A stretch of 34,506 bases of DNA, from positions 1 to 34,506 of the IMG/VR virus record IMGVR_UViG_3300036766_002269. The stretch is one strand, 5' to 3'. Position 1 is the stretch's first letter. Each line of letters starts with the position of its first letter. Below are positions 21,502 through 28,235 of the stretch, in pieces. The position numbers and the translations under genes are program-made. Under the pieces are notes generated by a model. It was not told the origin of the DNA and ran no database searches. It worked only from the letters and a program-made list of their open reading frames with translations. Origin of the DNA: a virus.

Positions 21502-21842
21502 CAGAGGCCCGCCTTGATGAGCGTGAGGTCGACCGTGAGGTGGTGCCCGGCGCCGGCGGAGTCGCGGATGCCGGTGATCTCGTAGAGCTGCCCATCGGCC
21601 GGCTCGAACCGGATCCGGTCGCTCTCCCGGAGATCGCGCGGGCGGGCGTAGAGGGTGTGATCGGAGACGACGACGCCCGCCCCGTTGAGCTGGGCGACCT
21701 CGCGGGCGGACTTGGGCTCGATCCGACCGCGGAACGTGGCCAGGGTGGCGTAGGTGCGGGACGGCTGGCCGTACTCGTCGAGGGCGCCGGACGTCGCGCG
21801 CTCGACGACGAGGCTGTGGATCAGGAGACCCTCGAAGCTCAT
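21501..21842 (-). CDS. Head-closure / head-tail adaptor protein
   Basis: The product is 113 residues. The sequence LIHSLVVERATSGALDEYGQ and RTYATLATFRGRIEPKSARE, followed by HTLYARPRDLRESDRIRF, is the layout of SPP1 gp16 / HK97 gp9-like stopper proteins that close the portal channel. It overlaps the upstream connector gene by four bases. Confidence 0.82.
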   Translation of the reverse strand: MSFEGLLIHSLVVERATSGALDEYGQPSRTYATLATFRGRIEPKSAREVAQLNGAGVVVSDHTLYARPRDLRESDRIRFEPADGQLYEITGIRDSAGAGHHLTVDLTLIKAGL

Positions 21843-22366
21843 GCCGGCTCCAGCGACGAGCGCAGCCGGACCGAGGACGCCGGCCGCCGGAGGAGCACGC
21901 TCCGGACGAGGGCGAGCCGACCGAGCCGCACGACCGCGGCGCCGCGGCTGTAGCTGTAGTCGCCGATGCTCTCGGCGTCGCTGCCCGTCTCGGTCACGGT
22001 GCCCCGGACGAGCTCGATGACCGCCCGTCTGACGGTGTCGGCATCGGTGGGCGTGTAGGTGACCGCCACCGGACCCGTCCAGGCGCCCGTGATCCGCCGG
22101 ACCATCCCCGACTCGGGGACGAAGCGGAGATCGGCCGCGGCCACGCTGAGCGCGTTGTCGGTCACGACGACCGATGCGGCGCGCCGCGAGAGGTAGATCG
22201 GGGTGTCGGTGAGCCCCGGACTGAAGGTGTCGGTGCGCGCCCCCGTGAGCGCACCGATCCGCGCGGCGAGCCAGCCTTCCTCGCGGTCGAGGACGGCCTG
22301 CAGGTCGACGTCAGTGAGGCTCGTCTCGACGAGCGCACGGACCTCACTGAGCGTCACGAGGGACAT
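21839..22366 (-). CDS. Head-tail connector (adaptor) protein
   Basis: The product is 175 residues. The start MSLVTLSEVRALVETSLTDV and DLQAVLDREEGWLAARIGAL is the helical pattern of gp6/gp15-like adaptors that attach below the portal. The central part (TPIYLSRRAASVVVTDN, MVRRITGAWTGPVAVTYTPT) supports the family seen in actinophages. It is encoded three bases after the capsid gene stop. Confidence 0.78.
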   Translation of the reverse strand: MSLVTLSEVRALVETSLTDVDLQAVLDREEGWLAARIGALTGARTDTFSPGLTDTPIYLSRRAASVVVTDNALSVAAADLRFVPESGMVRRITGAWTGPVAVTYTPTDADTVRRAVIELVRGTVTETGSDAESIGDYSYSRGAAVVRLGRLALVRSVLLRRPASSVRLRSSLEPA

Positions 22367-22369
22367 GGG

Positions 22370-23656
22370 TCAGGCGACCTTGAGGTTGCGGAAGACCGCG
22401 GCCGCCTTGGATGCCTTGAGAGCAACCGAGACCGGGCCCATCTCGACCTCGCCCTTCTTCACGGCGCCGGCCGTGGAGAAGTCGGGCAGCCACTGCTTCA
22501 CGAGCGGACCGGTGACCGCCACGCCGTGGAAGCCATCGAGGCCGAAGCGGACCGCGAAGAGGTCCGTCAGGCCGGTCTGCCCGGTTCCGCTGCCACCGCC
22601 GCCGGGCGTGGAGGTCGTCACCGCCACGGCCGGCGTGGTGCCGCCCGTGAACGACCCGGTCGCGGTCATCTGCGCCACGTTGACGCCCGCGTACTGGCCG
22701 ACGAAGGTGACGAGGACGGCCGTTCCCGGGAGCGCGCCACCGGTGGCGGTGACCTCGCCGGTGTCGATGTTCGAGAGCGCCTCGAGCGCCGAGACGACGG
22801 CCGACGCGGCCGCGTTGTAGGCGATCGCCGCCGTGGTCTGCCCCGCGAACGTCAGGGTGAACGTGCCACCCGTGGGCGTGCCGGTGATCGTGACGGTCTG
22901 GACCTCGTTGGTCCCGGCATACGTGGCGATCACGTCGCTCGACGAGCCGGCCTTGGCGCCGAGGTCGATGAGCGGGATGTCCCGGAAGCGCTGGATGGGG
23001 CGGCCGAAGGCGTCGGTCGTCTTGTCGAGCTGGCCCGACAGCGCGGCGATCAGGGTGAACCACGAGAACGCCGTGCCGTTCATCAGCAGGGCGTCCGGCG
23101 GCCCGTCCATGAGCCCGAGCCAGGCGTTGATCTTCTGAACTGTCTGGAGCGCCAGAATCTGCGTGTTGATCGCGGTCCAGTTCTCGACGCGGCCGGCGTT
23201 GTACTCGGTGGACGAGGCGATGAGCGCCTTGCTGAGGCCGTCGAAGCCGTCGGCGGTCACCCCGGTATCGCCGTTGATGACCTGGTCGGCGAAGTACGCC
23301 TTGGCGGCCTTGATGAGCTGGCTGAGCTGGAAGCTCACCTCGGAGATGGCCCCGATACCCTCGAGGACACGGTCGATCTCGAAGCTCCCGCCGAGGGGTC
23401 GAAGGTCGGTCGTGTACGGCTGCTTGGTGACCTCGGCCGGGGTGTACTCCGCGTTGATGGCGCGGAAGGCGGCCGAGCGCTGGGTGATCTGGCGGGTGTA
23501 GCCGTAGGTCAGCGTGGAGCCGCCACCGGCGGGGTTGACGGACTGGTCGAACGGCAGCCGATCGAGCAGGAAGCTCGACTTGCGGAACTCGTCGATGACG
23601 TTGCGGTCGATGTCGCTCGCGGCATTGAGGCTCGCCTGGGCGAGAGTCACGGGCAC
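22370..23656 (-). CDS. HK97-type major capsid protein with inserted Ig-like domain
   Basis: This 428-residue protein starts at GTG 23656. Capsid-type sequence runs through FRKSSFLLDRLPFDQSVNPA, the TYGYTRQITQR region, LMNGTAFSWFTLIAAL and RPIQRFRDIPLIDLG. It resumes with LTDLFAVRFGLDGFHGVAV and GEVEMGPVSVALKASKAA. Between them, about residues 250-355, lies an extra beta domain (VQTVTITGTPTGGTFTLTF, TTAAIAYNAAASAVVSALEA, GTAVLVTFVGQYAGVNVAQM) followed by a Gly-rich linker. Modules of this kind occur on phage virion surfaces. The scaffold gene lies upstream and the connector genes downstream. Confidence 0.9.
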   Translation of the reverse strand: MPVTLAQASLNAASDIDRNVIDEFRKSSFLLDRLPFDQSVNPAGGGSTLTYGYTRQITQRSAAFRAINAEYTPAEVTKQPYTTDLRPLGGSFEIDRVLEGIGAISEVSFQLSQLIKAAKAYFADQVINGDTGVTADGFDGLSKALIASSTEYNAGRVENWTAINTQILALQTVQKINAWLGLMDGPPDALLMNGTAFSWFTLIAALSGQLDKTTDAFGRPIQRFRDIPLIDLGAKAGSSSDVIATYAGTNEVQTVTITGTPTGGTFTLTFAGQTTAAIAYNAAASAVVSALEALSNIDTGEVTATGGALPGTAVLVTFVGQYAGVNVAQMTATGSFTGGTTPAVAVTTSTPGGGGSGTGQTGLTDLFAVRFGLDGFHGVAVTGPLVKQWLPDFSTAGAVKKGEVEMGPVSVALKASKAAAVFRNLKVA

Positions 23657-23675
23657 GATGGTCTGTCCTTTCTAT

Positions 23676-23692
23676 CGCCCAGCGATTGGGCG
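23676..23692 (-). promoter_or_regulatory. Hairpin between scaffold and capsid genes
   Basis: CGCCCA-GCGAT-TGGGCG forms a perfect 6-bp stem with a 5-base loop in the 37-base gap between scaffold and capsid. On the minus strand it is followed by AGAAAGGA, the capsid ribosome site. There is no U-tract, so an mRNA-stabilising or processing hairpin that raises capsid expression is more likely than a terminator. Confidence 0.5.
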
Positions 23693-23693
23693 G

Positions 23694-24284
23694 TCAGTGC
23701 TTCTGCTCGTAGTGGTCGCGGATGGACGACTCGAGATCCTTCGGTCGGTCCGATTGGGGCGTCTGGACGCCTCGGGTGACGGTTCCGGCGCCCGCCGTGG
23801 CGAACATCTCCGGAGCCTCTTTCTTGAGCGCGGCGACGGCCGCCTCGAGGTCGATCACCCGACCCTCGTCGTCGACCACGAGGGCCGCGAAGTGGTCGGA
23901 CTTCATCGCGAGCTCCACGAGGGCGTCGTTGGCGAGGCCTGCGGATCGGAGGGCCGAGCGGACCTCTGAACGGCGGAGCTTCGTCTCGAACTTGGCGCGC
24001 TCTTCGGCGGCCGCCTCGCGCTTCGCCTGGGCAAGCGCCTTCTCCTGGTCGGTCTGGGTTGCGGACCGGAGATCGGCAAGCTCCTTCTCGGCGGCTTCGG
24101 CTCGACGCTGCGCATCGCGCTCAGCGGAGCGAAGTTCGCGGAGGACCTTCTTGCCGGCCTCACCGAGGTCGTCCTCGCCCGTCGCGGGCTTGGGCTCGGC
24201 TGGTGCCGTGGTTGCCGGACCGGCCTGCACAGGCGTCGCGCCTGTGCCGGGCATCGCGCCCGTGGTCGAGTCGTTCTCTGACAT
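23694..24284 (-). CDS. Capsid scaffolding protein
   Basis: This 196-residue protein lies immediately upstream of the capsid gene. It has a low-complexity Pro/Ala/Thr N-terminus (about 1-36) and a long, highly charged coiled coil (about 38-108: EAGKKVLRELRSAERDAQRR, AEAAEKELADLRSATQTDQE). The helical C-terminal half ends in basic and acidic residues (DLESSIRDHYEQKH). Size, composition and position are those of siphovirus scaffolds, which template the procapsid and are then lost. The ATG follows the stop of the preceding small frame directly (TAGATG). Confidence 0.87.
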   Translation of the reverse strand: MSENDSTTGAMPGTGATPVQAGPATTAPAEPKPATGEDDLGEAGKKVLRELRSAERDAQRRAEAAEKELADLRSATQTDQEKALAQAKREAAAEERAKFETKLRRSEVRSALRSAGLANDALVELAMKSDHFAALVVDDEGRVIDLEAAVAALKKEAPEMFATAGAGTVTRGVQTPQSDRPKDLESSIRDHYEQKH

Positions 24285-24527
24285 CTAGGGTAGCTGCCTT
24301 TCTCCCCGTGTCAACGGGGCCTGCCGAACCCGATTGGACGGGCGTTCGGTTTCGAATGGGGATCGGAGTGGCGGATGTAGTACTCGCGCCACCAGTGGGC
24401 TGGCGCCATCGCGCATCGCGTCCCGGGCGGCGCGGCTGACAGGCTTCCAGTGCCTCGCTGTCCCAGGAGCGACCTCGCGACCTTCGCCGTCAACTGCGTG
24501 CTCCACCGTGCAGTACAGTTTCGCCAT
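24285..24527 (-). CDS. Small phage ORF upstream of scaffold, possibly broken
   Basis: An 80-residue frame begins MAKLYCTVEHAVDGEGREVA and continues PGTARHWKPVSRAARDAMR, with codons biased to G/C in the third position. After about residue 40 (near 24,410) the bias disappears, and the last half (PPLRSPFETERPSNRVRQAP) looks non-coding. The good bias moves into the neighbouring frame (24311-24409). Either two small genes overlap or an indel split one gene. No ribosome site precedes the ATG, which lies only 43 bases from the start of the divergent membrane gene; that suggests the original 5' region was lost. The family is not recognised. Confidence 0.4.
   Translation of the reverse strand: MAKLYCTVEHAVDGEGREVAPGTARHWKPVSRAARDAMRDGASPLVARVLHPPLRSPFETERPSNRVRQAPLTRGERQLP
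24311..24409 (-). CDS. Short overlapping ORF / displaced C-terminus, 32 residues
   Basis: From ATG 24409 the frame reads MAPAHWWREYYIRHSDPHSK and then PNARPIGFGRPR. Nearly every codon ends in G or C, unlike the overlapping half of the frame above. It is most simply the true C-terminal part of the MAKLYC gene after a one-base indel near 24,410, or a separately started small gene. It also lies in the same frame as the truncated gene at 25167-25306, but the intervening sequence is antisense to the membrane gene and looks like shadow. Confidence 0.35.
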   Translation of the reverse strand: MAPAHWWREYYIRHSDPHSKPNARPIGFGRPR

Positions 24528-24569
24528 CGCGTCACGTCTCGACGCCAATGAAGGCTAGGAGGCTGCACG

Positions 24570-25166
24570 GTGAGCTGGTGGGGTCGCTCCTGGGTCGCGG
24601 TGTTCCATGGTGTCGAGCCGCACGCGGAACGCCTCCGGATGATCGCCGGGGCGTTGATGATCGGTGGTGGGGCCGGCTGGAGCGTCTCCTTCATCCGGTT
24701 CGCGACCGAGCACCCGGGGTTTGACGATCCGCTCTGGATGTGGCCCTTCCTCTCCGCGGCCCTCCTCGGGAGCGGCGCGCTCCTGGCGATCCTCGCCCGT
24801 TGGGCTCCAGTGTCGGGCGGGCGAGCGCGGGCGGGGGCGGCGCTGGTCGCCACGGCGGTCGCCGGCTTCGTGCCCGCCCTCGCGATCATCGCGATTCTCA
24901 CGTTCGTCGCGGGCTCGCTGGTGCTTGGTGCAGGGCTCAGTCGTTCGGCCCAAACGAGGCTGCCGGGTCTTCTGATCGCAGTCGCGACCGGACTGTTCAT
25001 CCTGACCCGGCCATGGATGCTCGGGGAAGTGCAGACCGGCAGCGCCCTCGCGGCGCAGGAAGTCGTCGAGGTCGTCCTGGCGATCACCCTCGGTGCCGGC
25101 TGGGCGTTTCTGGGGTTCACGTGCCTTCGAGGCGGACGCGGCCCGTCAGCGGTGGGAGAGGGTTGA
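24570..25166 (+). CDS. Membrane protein on the opposite strand, probable moron
   Basis: The product is 198 residues from GTG 24570 behind a perfect AGGAGG (24557-24562). About five hydrophobic segments are visible: IAGALMIGGGAGWSVSFI, WPFLSAALLGSGALLAILA, ALVATAVAGFVPALAIIAIL with TFVAGSLVLGAG, LPGLLIAVATGLFILT, and EVVLAITLGAGWAFLGF. It is the only plus-strand gene inside the minus-strand late operon, between the fibre block and the scaffold. That is how morons (prophage-expressed cargo, often altering the host envelope or excluding other phages) sit. Flanking phage frames appear damaged exactly at its borders. The family is not recognised, and its promoter was not identified with confidence. 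Confidence 0.75.
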   Translation: MSWWGRSWVAVFHGVEPHAERLRMIAGALMIGGGAGWSVSFIRFATEHPGFDDPLWMWPFLSAALLGSGALLAILARWAPVSGGRARAGAALVATAVAGFVPALAIIAILTFVAGSLVLGAGLSRSAQTRLPGLLIAVATGLFILTRPWMLGEVQTGSALAAQEVVEVVLAITLGAGWAFLGFTCLRGGRGPSAVGEG

Positions 25167-25306
25167 CAGTAGCGCTGCTCGGGGTCGGGGACCCAGAGGA
25201 CCGCGGCGAACTCGCCGAACAGCGGGGCTTCGGTCAGCTCGAGGTGGCCTGGTTGCATCGGGGCTTCGAGGTCCTGCGGCTCGCCCGCGCGCGGCCTACG
25301 CACCAT
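25167..25306 (-). pseudogene. 5' part of a small phage gene running into the moron
   Basis: ATG 25306 overlaps the stop of the preceding gene as TGATG, a strong sign of a real coupled start. The frame MVRRPRAGEPQDLEAPMQPG, HLELTEAPLFGEFAAVLWVP, DPEQRYCQ has strong G/C third-position bias. At about 25,166, exactly the stop codon of the opposite-strand membrane gene, the coding character ends. The frame then stays open through the antisense of that gene with shadow-like Ser/Thr/Arg/Pro-rich content. I infer that insertion of the membrane gene removed the 3' end. Confidence 0.5.
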
Positions 25307-25617
25307 CAGGCACCCGACCCGGCGAAGGACGTGGTGACGTTGAACGTGCTCTCCTCGGCCGCCGTGACCGTGCCCGTGCCTTCCCAGCGGAAGTAGTGCA
25401 GGCCCGCCGCGACGACCGGGATGTCGGCGTGGTAGAGCCCGACGCTGTCCTTCACGACCTGCGCATCGGTGCCGTACGCCCACGTCGTCTCGACACCGCC
25501 AGCCACGCGCCACTTCAGGCGCACGATCGTCGGATCGGTCAGTACGCCCGCCGCGGTCGCGAACCCGGGCGTCGTGGACACGCGGACGATGTCGCCGGGG
25601 TTGATGTTGTCAGCCAT
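25306..25617 (-). CDS. Small phage structural protein, beta sandwich-like
   Basis: This is a 103-residue protein. The sequence ADNINPGDIVRVSTTPGF, RLKWRVAGGVETTWAYG, DSVGLYHADIPVVAAGLHYF and RWEGTGTVTAAEESTFNV is a string of beta strands typical of an immunoglobulin-like or polycystic-kidney-type domain. It probably forms part of the virion surface or tail fibre. Its ATG overlaps the repeat-protein gene by eight bases and follows GGAG. Confidence 0.7.
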   Translation of the reverse strand: MADNINPGDIVRVSTTPGFATAAGVLTDPTIVRLKWRVAGGVETTWAYGTDAQVVKDSVGLYHADIPVVAAGLHYFRWEGTGTVTAAEESTFNVTTSFAGSGA

Positions 25618-26536
25618 GGTCGGCTCCTACGCTGTCGCGCACCGCGGCGCTCGCACCCACGCTGGTGGAACCCGCGGTGGCCGAGACGCTGTCGCGCAGC
25701 GCGGCGCCCGCACCCACGCTGCCGCGCCCCGCCGCGAACCCGACCGTCGGCGCCCGAAGGGCCAGGATCGCGGCTACCGGCGGGGGCATGAGCGTCAGGA
25801 CGTGCCCGAACACTGCGGCCGGGACCGTCAGGTCGACCGCGATCGGCTGGGGCGCGAGCGCCATGATGAGCGCGAGCAGCGGTGCCGGGACCGTCAGGCG
25901 CGCGACAACCGGGGCGGGTGCGATGCCGAGGTCGATGGCCGGCGCCGGGACGCCCGCGGTCGCCGCAACGGGGTCGGGCGAGAGGTTGAGGAGCGTCGCC
26001 AGGACCGACACCGGGACGACGAGGGTGGCCGTCACCGGGGCGGGTGTGAGGGTGATGGTCGGCGCGGCGCCGCTGTCGATCGTCGGCTCCGGGACGGCGG
26101 TCACGGCCGCGATCGGGCTGGGCGCCAGCGTCAACGCAAGGTCCAGCGTGGGGACGGTGACGGCGCTCGATGCGGCGACAGGATCAGGGCTCAGGTCCAA
26201 CGTCCGGTCGAGCGTCGGCGTCGGGACGACCGTCGCGGTGGCGAGCGAACCGGGTGTCAGGGTGAGGACATGGCCCAGTGCGGGCACCGGGACCGCGACG
26301 ACCGTCGCGACCGGACTCGGCGAGATCGTCTGGTCGACGAGCACCGACGCGACGGGTACGGCGCTGACGGCGGCGACCGGAGACGGCGCGAGCGCGAGGA
26401 TCGTGTCCACCGTCGGCACGGTGACCGCCACAGACGCAGCGACTGGGTCAGGCGCGAGTGTCGTGGCCGCGACTTGCCCCGGGACGAGGCCGACCTGCAC
26501 CCCTCTGGCTGGGAATCCTCTACCTAGCCGAGCCAT
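25610..26536 (-). CDS. Proline-rich tandem-repeat phage protein
   Basis: This 308-residue protein is built almost entirely of about ten or eleven imperfect units of 20-26 residues: L-x-P-(D/S/A)-P-V-A-A-x-x-A-V-P-x-P-T-(I/L/V)-D-x-x-L. Examples are LSPDPVAASSAVTVPTLDLA and LAPSPIAAVTAVPEPTIDSG. Hydrophobic residues alternate with Ala/Thr, and almost no charged residues occur except the Asp. A different repeat follows at the C-terminus: GSVGAGAALRDSVSATAG, then STSVGASAAVRDSVGADHG. No signal peptide is evident. The pattern suggests a stacked beta-repeat rod or fibre. The neighbouring genes look like virion surface proteins. I have seen similar P-x-P-V-A-A-type repeats in phage hypothetical proteins, but know no function. 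Confidence 0.75.
   Translation of the reverse strand: MARLGRGFPARGVQVGLVPGQVAATTLAPDPVAASVAVTVPTVDTILALAPSPVAAVSAVPVASVLVDQTISPSPVATVVAVPVPALGHVLTLTPGSLATATVVPTPTLDRTLDLSPDPVAASSAVTVPTLDLALTLAPSPIAAVTAVPEPTIDSGAAPTITLTPAPVTATLVVPVSVLATLLNLSPDPVAATAGVPAPAIDLGIAPAPVVARLTVPAPLLALIMALAPQPIAVDLTVPAAVFGHVLTLMPPPVAAILALRAPTVGFAAGRGSVGAGAALRDSVSATAGSTSVGASAAVRDSVGADHG
25629..25721 (-). repeat. Two 36-bp near-identical direct repeats, 57-base period
   Basis: ACGCTGTCGCGCACCGCGGC and onward (25629-25664) recurs at 25686-25721 with two mismatches in 36 bases. The repeats encode the SVGAGAALRDSV / SVGASAAVRDSV units at the end of the repeat protein. Confidence 0.8.
25815..26465 (-). repeat. 60-78-bp imperfect tandem repeats in a coding region
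   Basis: GGGAC-type anchor points occur at 25821, 25887, 25947, 26013, 26091, 26151, 26223 and 26289, with diverged anchors at 26355 and 26415. The steps are 66, 60, 66, 78, 60, 72, 66, 66 and 60 bases. All are multiples of six, so units vary by two residues at a time, as expected if strands alternate in and out of a sheet. Confidence 0.75.
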
Positions 26537-26539
26537 GTC

Positions 26540-27223
26540 TCACCACACCGCGGCGCGCTGGACGGCTTGCGGAACGAGGATGCCCGAGGCGGAGCGCTCC
26601 CAGTCGATCGTCAGGCTGCACTCGAACCATGACCGTAGCGTGGTGGTCGTGTCCGTCTCGTTCGCGGCGAGATCGCCCGTTCCCGCTGGGTCCGAGCCGA
26701 AGGCCAGCGTGCCGGAGATGGACACGCCGGAGGAGTCCTTGTGGCCGACCTCCAGCGTCAGACGGTCGCCCGCGACGGTCGTGTAGGCCGCGCCCGAGGC
26801 GGTCGCGGCAAGGAACGTCAGGTTCCGCAGCGACGTGTTCCACTCCACGACTGAGGTCGCGTTGGCGATGGCGATGAGCGTGGCCTGCACGGTGGAACCA
26901 TCGCGGCTGATGACCGTTACACGGCGCACGCGGTTGACGATGTTGTCGTTGGCGCCCGACTCGAGGCCGAGTATCTGGCAGGAGAACGTCGTGCCGGTGG
27001 TGAAGGCGACCCCCGCAGCCATGCAGGGCGAGACGTACTGGCGGTGCAGCGCGTTCTGCCCGGCGGTCGAGGAGACGGCGGAGCCGCTGGCGATGCCATC
27101 GCCCGCCCGCCGGGACTCGTGCATCATCCGGCGGACGGCCGCGGCGGTCGTGTTCCAGCCCGTGTCGAACGCCGGGGAGGCCTCCGCGGCGAGCGTGGAG
27201 TCGAGATAGAGGCGGGAGGTCAC
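26540..27223 (-). CDS. Phage structural protein, fibre-like
   Basis: The product is 227 residues from GTG 27223. The start SRLYLDSTLAAEASPAFDTG, WNTTAAAVRRMM and the following beta-rich segments (TTGTTFSCQILGLESGAN, RRVTVISRDGSTVQATLI, GDRLTLEVGHKDSSGVSIS, TLRSWFECSLTIDWER) resemble virion surface or tail appendage proteins of environmental siphophages. It is encoded within the block between portal and scaffold, three bases before the repeat protein. No enzymatic motif is seen. Confidence 0.65.
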   Translation of the reverse strand: MTSRLYLDSTLAAEASPAFDTGWNTTAAAVRRMMHESRRAGDGIASGSAVSSTAGQNALHRQYVSPCMAAGVAFTTGTTFSCQILGLESGANDNIVNRVRRVTVISRDGSTVQATLIAIANATSVVEWNTSLRNLTFLAATASGAAYTTVAGDRLTLEVGHKDSSGVSISGTLAFGSDPAGTGDLAANETDTTTTLRSWFECSLTIDWERSASGILVPQAVQRAAVW

Positions 27224-27232
27224 GCCGGGCGC

Positions 27233-27700
27233 CTAGCAGCGTTCCCAGTGCAGGGTCGCCCGAGCGTTCACGATGGCCGGCGCCGTGCAGCGGATCAGGA
27301 AGCCCTCGGAGACGGCGCAGTCATACGTCGTCCCGAGCGGGAGCTGGAGCACCACCCCGGCCTGCGGATGGAACAGGAACTCATCGAGCACGGTGATCGC
27401 CGTCGGCTCAGCCGTCCAGTTCGACGCCGCCGTCGCACCTGCGGCGATGACGCGGCCGTAGGCCTGAACCGGGGTGCGGCTCGTGGAGTTGGTGCCGGGT
27501 GGGTTCGTGGCGAACGTGCAGTAGCAGAGTTCGACCAGCACCGGCACGGCCGAACCCGAGGCACCGTCGAACTGCACGCTCGCCCCGATGAGGTCCATGC
27601 CGTTGCCCGTCGGGGCCTTGATGCCGAGGATGCTCTTGGCCGTCGCTGCCGCCAGGGCGACCGCTGCGCTCGTCGTGACCTTGTATCCGACGCTAGCCAT
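27233..27700 (-). CDS. Small phage structural protein
   Basis: The product is 155 residues from ATG 27700 (MASVGYKVTTSAAVALAAAT). An upstream in-frame extension exists, but MASVGYK has a GGTGG-type site and the extension overlaps a better small frame. The sequence ILGIKAPTGNGMDLIGASVQ, GASGSAVPVLVELCYCTFAT, TVLDEFLFHPQAGVVLQLPL and APAIVNARATLHWERC looks like a jelly-roll virion protein. Related two-domain proteins are encoded by environmental phages next to fibre genes. The exact role is unknown. Confidence 0.65.
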   Translation of the reverse strand: MASVGYKVTTSAAVALAAATAKSILGIKAPTGNGMDLIGASVQFDGASGSAVPVLVELCYCTFATNPPGTNSTSRTPVQAYGRVIAAGATAASNWTAEPTAITVLDEFLFHPQAGVVLQLPLGTTYDCAVSEGFLIRCTAPAIVNARATLHWERC

Positions 27701-27770
27701 CTCGTCCACCCACGACGTCTTCGAGCGGGTGAAGCTCGGGGATTTCGTCCCCAAGGACGTTGCCGAACAT
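27693..27770 (-). CDS. Possible 25-residue ORF
   Basis: ATG 27770 (or ATG 27776, two codons earlier) lies behind AGGAG and reads MFGNVLGDEIPELHPLEDVV, then GGRDG. Third positions are mostly G/C. The stop overlaps the next gene's start region by eight bases. It could be a real micro-gene, or a leader that couples translation between its neighbours. It is too short for certainty. Confidence 0.3.
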   Translation of the reverse strand: MFGNVLGDEIPELHPLEDVVGGRDG

Positions 27771-27779
27771 GGGCATCTC

Positions 27780-28217
27780 CTAGGTGATCTGGAGGAGGCC
27801 TTCGACGTTGACGGTCAGGTTGACCGCGCCGCCGTTGCCGTTGAACGGGGTCACGTCCTTCCAGGCGACCGGGTAGTCGTTGGCGGTCGTTCCGTCGATC
27901 CGGACGTAATAGAGCATCCCGACGACCGAGCGCGTGCCGATGCCGACGGTCGCCCCGAACGTCCCGTCGCTGTAGTCGATCTCGCTGCGGTTGTTCGGGT
28001 CGTCCTCGTTGACCGAGACCCCGGCGAGGTCGAGCGCCGTGTAGCCCGAGCCGTCGTACTCGTCGAGGGTCGTGATCGCGGTGAGGGTGGCCGCGTCCTG
28101 GTCGGTGTTCGCGGTCGTGTTGCTCATGCACAGCTTGACCCGCAGGTCGACCGTGTCGAAGTCGAGGTCCGCCTTGGCGAGCTTCTGCTTCGCCGGGGTG
28201 TACCAGAAGTCAGCCAT
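27780..28217 (-). CDS. Phage structural protein downstream of portal
   Basis: This 145-residue protein starts ADFWYTPAKQKLAKADLDFD with AGGAG upstream. DTVDLRVKLCMSNTTANTDQ, EYDGSGYTALDLAGVSVNED, GIGTRSVVGMLYYVRIDGTT and AVNLTVNVEGLLQIT look like a compact beta-rich virion protein. I have seen relatives of this start in environmental phage genomes as tail fibre or decoration candidates. It is the first gene of the extra block inserted between portal and scaffold. Confidence 0.68.
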   Translation of the reverse strand: MADFWYTPAKQKLAKADLDFDTVDLRVKLCMSNTTANTDQDAATLTAITTLDEYDGSGYTALDLAGVSVNEDDPNNRSEIDYSDGTFGATVGIGTRSVVGMLYYVRIDGTTANDYPVAWKDVTPFNGNGGAVNLTVNVEGLLQIT

Positions 28218-28235
28218 CGGGTTGGTCTCCTATCG

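Noticed and set aside
24311-25306. A single long minus-strand gene spanning the membrane gene
   Set aside because: Its middle is Ser/Thr/Pro/Arg-rich antisense of a convincing membrane protein with a perfect ribosome site; only the two ends outside that gene look coding.
25815-26465. CRISPR array
   Set aside because: The repeats are 60-78 bases, imperfect, in frame within one protein and without spacers.
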